Below are positions 8,670-19,090 of a stretch of 64,000 nt of DNA, one piece after another. Made by a program: the position numbers and the translations under genes. Numbering within the stretch: position 1 is the first letter of the stretch; every line of letters begins with the position of its first letter. The DNA comes from Nocardioides marmotae. Lineage in GTDB: Bacteria > Actinomycetota > Actinomycetes > Propionibacteriales > Nocardioidaceae. The notes beneath the pieces are model-generated. The model worked only from the letters and a program-made list of their open reading frames with translations. It was not told the origin of the DNA and searched no databases. The DNA lies in NCBI RefSeq assembly GCF_013177455.1, contig NZ_CP053660.1, positions 2,170,001 through 2,234,000 on the forward strand, written 5' to 3'.

Positions 8670-9650
8670 ATGATCACCGCAGCACAGATCAGCGGGATGT
8701 ACGGCATCATCCCGACCCCGGCCTTGCCGGGGGCCGACCGGCTCGACGCGACCGACACCGTCGACGTCGCCGAGACCGTTCGCCTGGTCGACCAGCTCAT
8801 CCGCGACGGCGTCTCGGGCATCATCGCGCTCGGTACGACGGGGGAGTGCCCGACCCTGAGCGAGGACGACTTCGACCGCGTCGTCGACGCGGTCGTCCAG
8901 GGCGCTGCCGGGCGCGTGCCGACGTTCATCGGCGCCACCGGGGCGGGTGGTCACGCGACCGCGAGGCGACTGCGCAAGGTCGCCTCCGCAGGTGCGGACG
9001 GTGCCCTCCTCGGCCTGCCGATCTGGCAGCCGCTCACGACCGAGATGGCCATCGACTACTACGCCCAGGTCAGCGAGGCGTTCCCCGAGCTGGCGATCAT
9101 GGTCTACGCCAACGCCCGCGCCTTCCGCTACACCTTCCCGGTCGAGTTCTGGGAGGGCGTCGCCAGCCAGGCCCCCACCGTCACCTCGGCCAAGGTCTCG
9201 CGCGCCCCCGAGCTGGAGCGCATGCTCGAGGTCACCGACGGCCGGATCAACTTCATCCCCTCCGACATGGTGGCTCACGACTTCGCGGCCCGTTCCCCGC
9301 AGACCACCACGGCCTGCTGGGCCACGGCGGCGGGCATGGGCCCGGAGCCGTCGATCGCCCTGATGGAGGCCATCGCGGGCGGCGAGGAGCGCGACCTGAA
9401 GCAGGCGGTGGCCGACATCGCCTGGGCCAACGAGCCGTGCGCCCACCTCTTCGCCGACCAGGAGGTCTTCGCCTCCTACAACATCCAGATCGAGAAGGCC
9501 CGGATCGCTGCCGCCGGCTACTGCCGCCCCGGACCGGCCCGCTCCCCGTACCACCACCTCCCCAGCGAGTACGCCGCCGCCGCGATCGCCTGCGGAGAGC
9601 GCTGGCGCGAGCTGCGCGCGCGTCCCGGCGCGGCGTCCGCCGACCGCTGA
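8670..9650 (+). CDS. DapA-superfamily hydratase-aldolase (NahE/PhdG-like)
   Basis: A 326-residue class I aldolase-fold protein. It shows GIIALGTTGECPTLSEDD (the GTTGE signature), Tyr146 (IMVYANARAF) and the Schiff-base Lys175 (TSAKVSR). Length and context favour the hydroxybenzylidenepyruvate hydratase-aldolase branch, which releases pyruvate and an aromatic aldehyde in naphthalene- and phenanthrene-type pathways, over lysine-biosynthetic DapA. The aldehyde dehydrogenase directly downstream would oxidise the aldehyde. Substrate not determinable here. Confidence 0.8.
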   Translation: MITAAQISGMYGIIPTPALPGADRLDATDTVDVAETVRLVDQLIRDGVSGIIALGTTGECPTLSEDDFDRVVDAVVQGAAGRVPTFIGATGAGGHATARRLRKVASAGADGALLGLPIWQPLTTEMAIDYYAQVSEAFPELAIMVYANARAFRYTFPVEFWEGVASQAPTVTSAKVSRAPELERMLEVTDGRINFIPSDMVAHDFAARSPQTTTACWATAAGMGPEPSIALMEAIAGGEERDLKQAVADIAWANEPCAHLFADQEVFASYNIQIEKARIAAAGYCRPGPARSPYHHLPSEYAAAAIACGERWRELRARPGAASADR

Positions 9651-9678
9651 CCCGACTGCTGACGGAACCAGGAACCCG

Positions 9679-11201
<1,523 letters not shown>

Positions 11202-11202
<1 letters not shown>

Positions 11203-11498
11203 TGCTGCACCACGTCATCGAGCTGCGCTTCAACGACGACACGACCGACGCTCAGGTCGAGGAGATGGCCGCCGGCCTGCGGGGCCTGCGCGAGCAGATC
11301 GACACGATCCGGTCGATGCGGATGGGTCGCGACCTCGGCCTGCGGGCGGACAACTTCGACTTCGCCTCGCTGCTGGAGTTCGACGACCAGGCCGGCTACC
11401 TCGCGTTCCGGGACCACCCCGCCCATCAGCAGTGGGTCCACGACCACGTCCGGCCGATCATCGCCGAGCGCGCCGGCGTCCTCTTCCTCAGCCCCTGA
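11202..11498 (+). CDS. Dabb-domain (stress-responsive alpha/beta barrel) small protein
   Basis: A 98-residue protein starting MLHHVIELRFNDDTTDAQVE and containing YLAFRDHPAHQQWV and HVRPI, typical of dimeric ferredoxin-like Dabb proteins. The family includes small enzymes and helpers of unclear function, often found in aromatic catabolic clusters. ATG 11202 overlaps the dehydrogenase stop; an in-frame GTG one codon earlier is less likely. A catalytic role, for example as an isomerase or decarboxylase, is possible but unproven. Confidence 0.8.
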
Positions 11499-11531
11499 AC
11501 CGCGATCTCAGAACATCGGACGGACCCCCTC

Positions 11532-12269
11532 ATGACCCAGCAGGCGACCACCCCCGCAGCCGACCTCTCGACCGTCGCCGACCTCGTCGCGGCGAACCAC
11601 ATCCTGGTGCGACAGGGCGTCCTCGACGCCTTCGGCCACGTCAGCATGCGCGTTGCGCCCGGCGCTGACACGTTCTGGCTCTCCCGGAACCTCGCCCCGG
11701 GCTCGGTGACGGCCGCGGACCTGCTCGAGCACGACCTCGACGGCCGCACCCAGGACCCGCGCAAGCCCTACCTGGAGCGGTTCATCCACGCCGAGATCTA
11801 CCGCCGCCGACCCGAGGTGATGGCCGTGGTGCACAGCCACTCACCGGCGGTCGTGCCCTTCAGCCTGGTCGCGACGCCGATGCGCCCGGTCATCCACATG
11901 GCCGGGTTCCTCGGCGGCGCGCGGACCCCGGTCTTCGAGATCGCCGACGTCGCGGGCGACGACACCGACCTGCTGATCACCTCCTCCGCGCTCGGCGCCG
12001 CGCTGGCGGAGACGCTGGGGGAGTCCGCCGTCGCGCTGATGCGGGGTCACGGATCGGTCGCGGTCGGCTCCTCGGTCCAGGAAGCGGTCTACCGCGCGGT
12101 CTACACCGAGATCAACGCTCACACCCAGGCGTCCGCGCTCGCGCTGGGCGAGCCCCGCTACCTCACCTCCGGGGAGGCCGACACGGCCCGCCGGACGATC
12201 GGCGCCCAGTCCGTCCGGGCCTGGGACGTCTGGCGCGAGCAGGTACGAGTCGCGGCCGGGCAGGGGTGA
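11532..12269 (+). CDS. class II aldolase/adducin family protein, possible aromatic decarboxylase
   Basis: A 245-residue protein with the class II aldolase fold. VVHSHSPAV and MRGHGSVAVG supply the metal-binding histidines, and FGHVSMRV is the usual N-terminal motif. The family includes fuculose-phosphate aldolases but also non-oxidative decarboxylases of dihydroxy-aromatic acids such as 3,4-dihydroxyphthalate. Flanked by ring-hydroxylating enzymes and with no sugar genes, a decarboxylase or aldolase acting on a ring intermediate is more likely. It ends just before a monooxygenase gene in the same operon. Confidence 0.75.
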   Translation: MTQQATTPAADLSTVADLVAANHILVRQGVLDAFGHVSMRVAPGADTFWLSRNLAPGSVTAADLLEHDLDGRTQDPRKPYLERFIHAEIYRRRPEVMAVVHSHSPAVVPFSLVATPMRPVIHMAGFLGGARTPVFEIADVAGDDTDLLITSSALGAALAETLGESAVALMRGHGSVAVGSSVQEAVYRAVYTEINAHTQASALALGEPRYLTSGEADTARRTIGAQSVRAWDVWREQVRVAAGQG

Positions 12270-12277
12270 GAGCAGCC

Positions 12278-14185
12278 ATGCAGTTCCACCACCACGGTTA
12301 CGTCTCGGGGGATCCGCGGCGCCAGCCGGTCGCCGGCGTCGGCATCGACCGTCCCGTCGACCTCCCCGAGCAGATGGACGTCCTGGTCGTCGGCACCGGG
12401 CCGGCCGGCATGATCACCGCCGCCCAGCTCTCCCAGTTCCCGGGCGTCAGCACCCGGATCATCGAGCGACGTGAGGGCCGACTCGAGGTGGGTCACGCCG
12501 ACGGGCTGCAGGCCCGCAGCGTGGAGACGTTCCAGGCGTTCGGCTTCGCCGAGCGGCTCGCCGCCGAGGCCCACCACGTGACCGAGTTCGCCTTCTGGCA
12601 GCCGGACCCGGCCGATCCGAGGCGCATCGCACGCGCCGGGCGTGCTCCCGACGACCCGAAGGGGCTCAGCGAGTTCCCGCACATCCTGGTCAACCAGGCT
12701 CGCGTCCTCGACTACTTCGCGGCGTTCATGGCCGACGCGCCGACCCGGATGAGCCCGGACTTCGGCATCGCCTACGTCGACCACGAGGTGTGCCCCGGAC
12801 GTGAGTTCCCGGTCCGGGTCACCCTGGCCCGCACGACAGGGGAGCGGGCCGGGGAGCAGCTCGAGGTGGAGACGAAGTACCTGGTCGGTGCCGACGGCGC
12901 CCACAGTCGCGTCCGGACCGCGATGGGCCGCACGTTCGAGGGGCACAGCGCCAACCACGCCTGGGGGGTGCTCGACGTCCTCGCCGACACCGACTACCCC
13001 GACGTGCGGGTGCTGTCGACGATCCAGTCGAGCGCCGGGAACATGATGGTCATCCCGCGCGAGGGCGGCTTCCTCTTCCGGCTCTACGTCGACCTGGGAG
13101 AGGTGTCGCAGGACGACGCGGGCGCGGTCCGCAACACGCCGGCGGAAGCGGCGATCGCGCAGGCCAACGCGGTGCTGCACCCGTACTCCCTCGACGTGAA
13201 GCAGGTCGCGTGGTTCAGCGTCTACGAGGTGGGCCACCGCCTCGCCGACCGGTTCGACGACGACGCGGCCGAGCCCCGGGTCTTCATCCTCGGCGACGCC
13301 TGCCACACGCACAGCGCCAAGGGCGGCCAGGGGATGAACGTCTCCCTCCAGGACGGCTTCAACCTCGGGTGGAAGCTCGGCCACGTCCTCGACGGCCGTG
13401 CCGCTGCGAGCCTGCTCACCACGTACGACGCCGAGCGCAAGGCGATCGCGAAGAACCTGATCGACTTCGACAAGGCCTGGGCCGCGGCGATCGGTTCGAA
13501 GGCGGACGGATCCGCCGAAGCGGCCGCGGTCCCGGAGCACTTCACCTCCACGATCGAGTTCCGGACCGGGTTCCGCACCGAGTACCCGCCGTCGATGGCC
13601 GTGGCCGAGGGGACCCACCAGGCGCTGGCGACAGGCTTCCCGATCGGCCAGCGCTTCGCCTCGCCCCGGGTCGCCCGGGTAGCGGACACCAACCCGGTCC
13701 ACCTGGGCCACCACGCGACCGCTGACGGCCGGTGGCGGGTGTACGTGTTCGCCGACGCCGCCGCGCCCGGTGACCCCGGGTCGGTCGTGGCGAGCACGGC
13801 TCAGTGGCTCACCACGTCACCGGACTCGCCGCTCGTCGGGCTGCCTGAGGGCGTCGTCGTCCACGACCGGTTCGACCTCAAGGTGGTCTACCAACAGCAC
13901 CACCACGCCGTCGAGTGGGGACAGGTCCCGGACCTGTTCAAGCCGCGGGTCGGCCCCTACGCACTCGTGGACCGCGGGTGCGTCCACGCCACGTTGCCCG
14001 ACGAGGACGTCTACGCCCTGCGCGGCATCGACCGCGCCGGCGTGATCGTCGTGGTCCGGCCCGACCAGTACGTCGCCGCGGTCCTTCCGCTCCGAGCCCC
14101 CGAGGAGCTCACCGGCTTCTTCGACGGGCTCGGCCCCCGCTCGGGAGTCCTCGATGTGCAGCACCGACAGGAGCTTGCGCACTGA
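12278..14185 (+). CDS. FAD-dependent phenol / 3-hydroxybenzoate monooxygenase
   Basis: A 635-residue flavoprotein of the phenol 2-monooxygenase/MobA type. The FAD motif is VVGTGPAG (about residues 37-44), the second motif is GDACHTHSAKGGQGMNVSLQ, and NLGWKLGHVLDG follows. A C-terminal thioredoxin-like dimerisation domain spans about residues 445-635. Length matches 3-hydroxybenzoate 4-monooxygenase, which makes protocatechuate. ATG 12278 has GTGAGAG upstream; a GTG at 12266 overlapping the previous stop is the alternative. Last gene of the catabolic operon. Confidence 0.82.
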   Translation: MQFHHHGYVSGDPRRQPVAGVGIDRPVDLPEQMDVLVVGTGPAGMITAAQLSQFPGVSTRIIERREGRLEVGHADGLQARSVETFQAFGFAERLAAEAHHVTEFAFWQPDPADPRRIARAGRAPDDPKGLSEFPHILVNQARVLDYFAAFMADAPTRMSPDFGIAYVDHEVCPGREFPVRVTLARTTGERAGEQLEVETKYLVGADGAHSRVRTAMGRTFEGHSANHAWGVLDVLADTDYPDVRVLSTIQSSAGNMMVIPREGGFLFRLYVDLGEVSQDDAGAVRNTPAEAAIAQANAVLHPYSLDVKQVAWFSVYEVGHRLADRFDDDAAEPRVFILGDACHTHSAKGGQGMNVSLQDGFNLGWKLGHVLDGRAAASLLTTYDAERKAIAKNLIDFDKAWAAAIGSKADGSAEAAAVPEHFTSTIEFRTGFRTEYPPSMAVAEGTHQALATGFPIGQRFASPRVARVADTNPVHLGHHATADGRWRVYVFADAAAPGDPGSVVASTAQWLTTSPDSPLVGLPEGVVVHDRFDLKVVYQQHHHAVEWGQVPDLFKPRVGPYALVDRGCVHATLPDEDVYALRGIDRAGVIVVVRPDQYVAAVLPLRAPEELTGFFDGLGPRSGVLDVQHRQELAH

Positions 14186-14635
14186 GACCTTCCCGCGGAT
14201 GCATCGCAGCCGCGCGGGACCGGTCTCACCGCTGGTTCCCGTCGGCGGCTGCTGGGCGGCGTGCTCGGCGCCGAGGGTGCGGGGGCGCAGCTGCGGGCGA
14301 TCCAGACCGACGCACGCGCCGAACACGGCGGAGCCACACGGACCGCGCCGAGGAGACCGGCGAAGAAGTCCGCGCGGACCTCCGCGACCCGGTCCTGAAC
14401 CGCCCTGCGCCCCGCTGACCCCCGGCCAGCCGACGAGCGCTGGCTCTCCCGAACCTCCGTCACAGCCCGGACGACTGAGGCCGGAGCCCGCTCCGACCAG
14501 GGCGGTCCAGGGGAGACCTGCAACCTCAAGCACCGCTTCACCCCGTGGGGCGTGGCTGCGCAAGGTAGGGCAGGGGCACCGTGGACGCAATGCCCATCAG
14601 CGGCGTTGTGGTACCGATCCAGGAGGTGTCCGCTC
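14186..14635. other. 450-base stretch without a supported gene
   Basis: Between the end of the catabolic operon and the small ORF at 14636. Several overlapping frames are open, but none shows a recognisable domain, good start signal or consistent codon pattern. It may hold the operon terminator, upstream elements of the small gene, or decayed coding DNA. Confidence 0.4.
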
Positions 14636-14860
14636 ATGCGGGGATCCAGCCCCATCCAGCTCACCGGCGTCGACCAGCACTGCGCCGTGCACCACTTCAT
14701 CCGCGTCCACGGCCGGCGTCCCGCACCCGAGGAGCTGGAGCGCTTCGGGCAGGACGGTGGTCCTCAGGACCGATCAGGCTCGCGGTTCGGCGTCTCCGGC
14801 GCCGGCGGCGTCGCCCTGCTCGCACGACGTGGCATGGCGCGGCTCATCGCTCGCACCTGA
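14636..14860 (+). CDS. small protein of unknown function
   Basis: A 74-residue ORF starting MRGSSPIQLTGVDQHCAVHH and including RPAPEELERFGQDGGP. It has one of the best ribosome binding sites in the window, AGGAGGT at 14621-14627, 8 bases before the ATG. That is the main reason to believe it is expressed. No family recognised. It lies between the catabolic operon and a convergent response regulator. The C-terminal half is basic (LLARRGMARLIART). Confidence 0.55.
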   Translation: MRGSSPIQLTGVDQHCAVHHFIRVHGRRPAPEELERFGQDGGPQDRSGSRFGVSGAGGVALLARRGMARLIART

Positions 14861-14887
14861 TCGACGCGGCCACGCCGTCCCGGTCGG

Positions 14888-15586
14888 TCAACCAGCGGTT
14901 CTAGGTGAGGTGCGGGCCGTGCGCAGCACCAGCTCGGGGTCGATGGTGCGAAGGGTGTCGGGCTCGAAGCCGTTCTGCATTCCCCACAGCACCGCCTGCG
15001 AGCGCCGGTTGGCCCCGATCTTCTGGTAGGCGGTGCGGATGTAGGTCTTGACCGTGTTGATGCTCAGGAAGGCGCGCGCGGCGATCTCCTTGTTGCTGAG
15101 GCCCTGGGTGACGAGCGCGATGATCTCCGCCTCGCGGGGGGACAGGCCGGCTTCCCGCCCGGGCCAGTCGCCGTCGCCCTCGCCCTCGCCGCTCGCCTCC
15201 TCGGCTCCGGGGAGGATGACGATCTCACCTGCCATGACGCGCTCCAGCGCAGCGACGACCTGCGGTCCGGTGAGCACCTTGGAGAGGTAGCCACGAGCAC
15301 CCGCCGCGATCACCTGCTCGATGAGCTTCGGCTCGAGGTTCCAGCTGTAGACGACCACCAGTGCGTCGCTGTCGCGGACGAAGTCCTCCAGGTCGATCCC
15401 TCGTCCCTGGACCTGGCCGAAGGTGTCGTACAGCACCACGTCGACGTCGGAGTGCACCGAGGTCGACGCCCCCGTCTCGACCACGTCGATGTGCTCGTCG
15501 GCCAGGAACGCAGCGACCCCCGCGACCACGACCGCGTAGTCGTCGACGATCGCGATCCGCAACGGACGCTGGCGCTTGCTCTCCAC
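14888..15586 (-). CDS. orphan NarL/LuxR-type response regulator
   Basis: A 232-residue regulator. The receiver has the acidic pair IVDD near residue 15, the phosphoacceptor Asp in VVLYD, Ser in VVVYSWN and Lys in YLSKVL. The usual MPxxDG motif after the Asp is replaced by FGQVQGRGIDLEDF. The LuxR-type HTH is LSPREAEIIALVTQGLSNKE, then IAARAFLSINTVKTYI. No histidine kinase is adjacent, so signalling may be non-standard or use a distant kinase. Targets unknown. Confidence 0.9.
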   Translation of the reverse strand: MESKRQRPLRIAIVDDYAVVVAGVAAFLADEHIDVVETGASTSVHSDVDVVLYDTFGQVQGRGIDLEDFVRDSDALVVVYSWNLEPKLIEQVIAAGARGYLSKVLTGPQVVAALERVMAGEIVILPGAEEASGEGEGDGDWPGREAGLSPREAEIIALVTQGLSNKEIAARAFLSINTVKTYIRTAYQKIGANRRSQAVLWGMQNGFEPDTLRTIDPELVLRTARTSPRTAG

Positions 15587-15763
15587 ACCACGAGGCTAAC
15601 GGGGTGACCGACCCCTGAGCACGTCCACGTGCCAACCACCCGTGTGCCGGTCCCCGCGCGCCTCGACGATGGCGATCGCTGCGCGTCTGCGTTCTAGGGT
15701 GGTTAGCCGTTCGTCGCACCGGACGTGGCACGGGATTCCTCGGAGGGCATGCTGAGTACCGAA

Positions 15764-16492
15764 ATGTCTGATGATCCTTCAGGTCAGGCACCAGATCACG
15801 CGGCCCGACCACCCGCCGCCGTCCTGTGGGACATGGACGGCACGCTCGTGGACACCGAGCCGTACTGGATCGAGACCGAGTTCGCGCTCGCCGAGCGCTT
15901 CGGCGGCCGCTGGTCCCAGGAGCACGCGCTCGCGCTGGTCGGCAACGACCTCATGGTCTCCGCGCGCTACATCCGCGAGCACATGCCCTTGGACCTCCCG
16001 CCCGAGGAGATCGTGGAGCTGCTCCTCGACGGCGTCGTGGAGCGGGTACGCCGCGACGTGCCGTGGTGCCCGGGTGCGCGCGAGCAGCTGGTCGCCCTGG
16101 CCGAGGCGGGCGTGCCGTGCGCGCTGGTGACGATGTCGTGGACCCGGTTCGTGGAGCCGATCCTCGAGCAGCTCCCGCCGGGGACGTTCTCCGCGATCGT
16201 CACCGGCGACCACGTCACCCACGGCAAGCCCCACCCCGAGCCGTACCTCACCGCGGCGGCGCGGCTGGGTGTCGACCCGACCGCCTGCCTGGCGGTCGAG
16301 GACTCCGCGACCGGCGCCACCTCGGCCGAGGCGGCAGGGTGCCCGGTGCTCGTCGTCCCCAACCACGTCGAGGTGCCCCCGGGCCCGGGACGCACGTTCG
16401 CCGCCTCGCTGGTCGACCTCGACCTGACCGAGGTGTGGGCGACCACCCGGTCCGGCCAGGACCGGGCCATGCCGGGCGCCGTGAGGTCCTAG
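15764..16492 (+). CDS. HAD family phosphatase
   Basis: A 242-residue haloacid-dehalogenase hydrolase of the beta-phosphoglucomutase-like group. Motif I is WDMDGTLVDTEP, motif II LVTMSW, motif III K in THGKPHPEPY, motif IV VEDSATGA. Substrate probably a small phosphorylated metabolite. The start is uncertain: ATG 15764 is chosen, but ATG 15749 and GTG 15725 are in frame and GGAGGG lies at 15742-15747. Preceded by a TAGGGT-like promoter element near 15695. Confidence 0.9.
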   Translation: MSDDPSGQAPDHAARPPAAVLWDMDGTLVDTEPYWIETEFALAERFGGRWSQEHALALVGNDLMVSARYIREHMPLDLPPEEIVELLLDGVVERVRRDVPWCPGAREQLVALAEAGVPCALVTMSWTRFVEPILEQLPPGTFSAIVTGDHVTHGKPHPEPYLTAAARLGVDPTACLAVEDSATGATSAEAAGCPVLVVPNHVEVPPGPGRTFAASLVDLDLTEVWATTRSGQDRAMPGAVRS

Positions 16493-16587
16493 TACCACCG
16501 GGCAATGGCGCGCGTACGCTCCGCACGGGAGGATCGTGCTCGCTCGGAACACCTGGTGCTCCGAGGTACCACCAGGAGAGGTTCCAC

Positions 16588-17106
16588 ATGTTCGTCCGAC
16601 GTAGCCCCGCCATCGTGCTCGGCCTGGTGTTGAGCGCAGCGGCCCTCGTCCCCGCCCCGGCGGTGGCGAGTGATGGCGGGGCTGCGGAGGGCGTGCCGGC
16701 CCCGGTCGTCGCCGCCGCCGGCAGCGCCAGCAGCACCTCGGACGGAGCCGGGCTCGTCCCGACCCTGAGTGCGGACGGCACCGCCGCCAAGCGCCGCAAG
16801 GACACCCAGAACAGCTTCTGGGGCAACTGCCAGGACGGCAGCCGGGTCAAGCTGCGCACCACGATGATGACCAACGGCGAGATCGAGGTCGTCGGGGTGG
16901 TCTTCAGCGACGACGACGACGTCTGGTCATGGAGGTTCAAGCACAACGACGACCTCTCCTTCATGGGCGAGGTGCGCGCCAAGGACGCCGACCGGTCGCT
17001 CCGCATCGTGCGCTTCATGGTCGACCTCTACGGCCCCGACGTCGTGCTCTTCCGGGCCGTGAACCAGAAGACCGGCGAGGCCTGCAAGGTCGAGGGAACC
17101 GCCTGA
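16588..17106 (+). CDS. secreted protein of unknown function
   Basis: A 172-residue protein with an N-terminal signal peptide: positive MFVRRS, a hydrophobic IVLGLVLSAAALV core, and a probable cleavage after AVA. The mature part begins with a low-complexity Ala/Gly/Ser-rich region and continues with a compact domain (NSFWGNCQDGSRVK, later VLFRAVNQKTGEACKVEG). Two cysteines, in NCQ and EACK, could form a disulfide. AGGAGAG precedes the ATG. No family recognised. Confidence 0.75.
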   Translation: MFVRRSPAIVLGLVLSAAALVPAPAVASDGGAAEGVPAPVVAAAGSASSTSDGAGLVPTLSADGTAAKRRKDTQNSFWGNCQDGSRVKLRTTMMTNGEIEVVGVVFSDDDDVWSWRFKHNDDLSFMGEVRAKDADRSLRIVRFMVDLYGPDVVLFRAVNQKTGEACKVEGTA

Positions 17107-17169
17107 TCCGCACCCGCCGGCGCCCTATCCTGTCGGCTGCGCCGCCCGGCGCGTCGTCGAGAGGCAGCC

Positions 17170-18450
17170 GTGCGGTTCCTGCGTAGTCCGGTCGTGCAGT
17201 TCCTCCTGCTCGCGGTGGTCACGATGACCGCGATCGTGGTCGGCACCAGCTGGATCGCCGAGGGCGTCGCCGAGGAGGAGGCGATCGCGGAGGCCCGCAA
17301 CACCACGATCGTCCTCGCCAACTCCGTCGCCCTCCCGGCCATGGACGAGCGGTTCCTGCGGGCCAAGCCCGGCGCGATCGACCGGTTCCGGGACGTGACC
17401 AGGCAGGGCCTGCTCATCGACAACCCCGAGACGGTCCGGATCAACGTCTGGCTGGCCGACGGGACGCTCGTCTTCAGCGACCTCCCCAGCCTCAGCGGGG
17501 CCCCGTTCGACCTCAGCGCCGACCACCGCCGCGTGCTCCGCGACGGCGGGACGGGGTACGCCGTCGCCGACGCGGACGACCCCGAGAACGAGGGCACCAG
17601 CCTCGAGGAGCAGCTGGTCCGGGTCTACACGCCCCTGGTGGTCGCCGACCAGCCGGTGCTGTTCGAGGCCTACTTCAGCCTCGACCGGATCGAGCAGCGG
17701 CGCCAGGACATCCTCGCCCCCTTCCGCTGGATCACCATCGGCTCGCTGGCCGGCCTGCTTCTCGTCGTGACCCCGATGCTGTGGCTGCTGACCCGCCGGC
17801 TCACCCGGGCCGGCGAGGAGCGCGAGCGGCTCCTGGTCCACGCCGCCGACGCCTCCGACGCCGAGCGGCGCCGGATCGCCCGCGACCTGCATGACGGGGT
17901 GGTGCAGGACATCGCGGGCACGACGTTCTCCCTCACGGCGCTCGCCCGCGACCCGGACGTGCCCGCGCCGGCGCGGGAGACCCTCGACGGGGCCGGCGAC
18001 GCACTGCGCGACAGCCTGCGCGCGCTGCGGTCCCTGCTCGCCGAGATCCACCCGCCCGACCTGCACGCGGACGGCCTGGAGCCGGCGCTGGGCGACCTGA
18101 TCGCCCCGGCGGTCAACGCCGGCATCCAGGCCTCGGTCAGCGTCAGCGGGATCGAGGGAGCCTCCGACACGGCCGTCGCGCTCGTGTGGCGCGTCGCCCA
18201 GGAGGCGGTCCGCAACGCCCTGCGGCACTCCGGCGCCAGCACCGTCGCGGTGACGGTGCAGGGCGTGGGGGACCGGCTGCGGCTCGAGGTCGTCGACGAC
18301 GGGGTCGGCTTCGACCCGGCGGTCGCGGACCCCGACCGCTACGGTCTCAAGGGCCTGCGGAGCCTGGTCAAGGACATCGGCGGCGAGATCGACGTGGTCT
18401 CGGCGCTCGGCGAGGGCACGACGGTGCGGATGGAGGTAGCACGGCAGTGA
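17170..18450 (+). CDS. NarL-type sensor histidine kinase
   Basis: A 426-residue membrane kinase. TM1 is about residues 8-28, an extracytoplasmic region with PAMDERF follows, and TM2 is about 187-210. The HisKA_3 dimerisation box RRRIARDLHDGVVQD has His241, and the HATPase segment includes QEAVRNALRHSGA and DDGVGFDP. It autophosphorylates and passes the phosphate to the response regulator whose GTG overlaps its stop by 4 bases. GTG start at 17170 after GAGAGGCAGCC. Signal unknown. Confidence 0.93.
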   Translation: MRFLRSPVVQFLLLAVVTMTAIVVGTSWIAEGVAEEEAIAEARNTTIVLANSVALPAMDERFLRAKPGAIDRFRDVTRQGLLIDNPETVRINVWLADGTLVFSDLPSLSGAPFDLSADHRRVLRDGGTGYAVADADDPENEGTSLEEQLVRVYTPLVVADQPVLFEAYFSLDRIEQRRQDILAPFRWITIGSLAGLLLVVTPMLWLLTRRLTRAGEERERLLVHAADASDAERRRIARDLHDGVVQDIAGTTFSLTALARDPDVPAPARETLDGAGDALRDSLRALRSLLAEIHPPDLHADGLEPALGDLIAPAVNAGIQASVSVSGIEGASDTAVALVWRVAQEAVRNALRHSGASTVAVTVQGVGDRLRLEVVDDGVGFDPAVADPDRYGLKGLRSLVKDIGGEIDVVSALGEGTTVRMEVARQ

Positions 18451-19082
18451 GCAGCACGAGCAGCACGCCGATCCGGGTGGTCCTCGTCGACGACCACGCC
18501 GTCATCCGCGCCGGCCTGGCCCAGCTGCTGGCCGGCACCGAGGACATCGAGGTCGTCGGTCAGGCCGAGGACGGGGAGAAGGCGCTGGCCGTCGTCCGCG
18601 AGGTCCAGCCCGACGTCGTCCTGATGGACCTGCAGATGCCCCGGGTGGACGGCGTCACCGCGACCCGGAACATCAAGGCCGCGGGGCTCGCCGCCGACGT
18701 GCTGGTGCTGACCTCCTACTCCGACAGCGAACGGATCGTCGGCGCCCTGGACGCCGGAGCCGTCGGGTACCTCCTCAAGGACGCCGACCCCGACGACGTG
18801 CTCGCCGGGATCCGGTCGGTGAGCCGCGGGGAGTCGCCGATCCACCCGCGCGCGGCGCGCGCGCTGCTCGGCGTACGGTCCGGGGCCCCGCAGGTGCAGC
18901 TGACCGGCCGCGAGACCGAGGTGCTGGGACTGGTCCGCGCGGGCCTGGCCAACAAGCAGATCGCCCGGCGCCTCGACATCAGCGAGCGGACCGTCAAGGC
19001 CCACCTGACCTCGGCCTTCGCCCGGATCGGCGTCGCCGACCGCACGCAGGCGGCCCTGTGGGCCGAGCGCAACGGGATCTGA
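18447..19082 (+). CDS. NarL-type response regulator
   Basis: A 211-residue partner of the preceding kinase, started by GTG in a GTGA overlap. The receiver has VLVDDHAV, phosphoacceptor Asp61 (VVLMDLQMPRVDG), Thr in VLTSYS and Lys in YLLKDADP. The LuxR HTH is LTGRETEVLGLVRAGLANKQ, then IARRLDISERTVKAHL. Ends 8 bases before the convergent nuclease gene. Regulon unknown. Confidence 0.95.
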   Translation: MSSTSSTPIRVVLVDDHAVIRAGLAQLLAGTEDIEVVGQAEDGEKALAVVREVQPDVVLMDLQMPRVDGVTATRNIKAAGLAADVLVLTSYSDSERIVGALDAGAVGYLLKDADPDDVLAGIRSVSRGESPIHPRAARALLGVRSGAPQVQLTGRETEVLGLVRAGLANKQIARRLDISERTVKAHLTSAFARIGVADRTQAALWAERNGI

Positions 19083-19090
19083 CCGACCCC

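Noticed and set aside
14154..15029. 291-codon forward ORF across the silent stretch
   Set aside because: Overlaps the end of a monooxygenase gene, a small gene with a strong start signal and a clear response regulator; composition is shadow-like.
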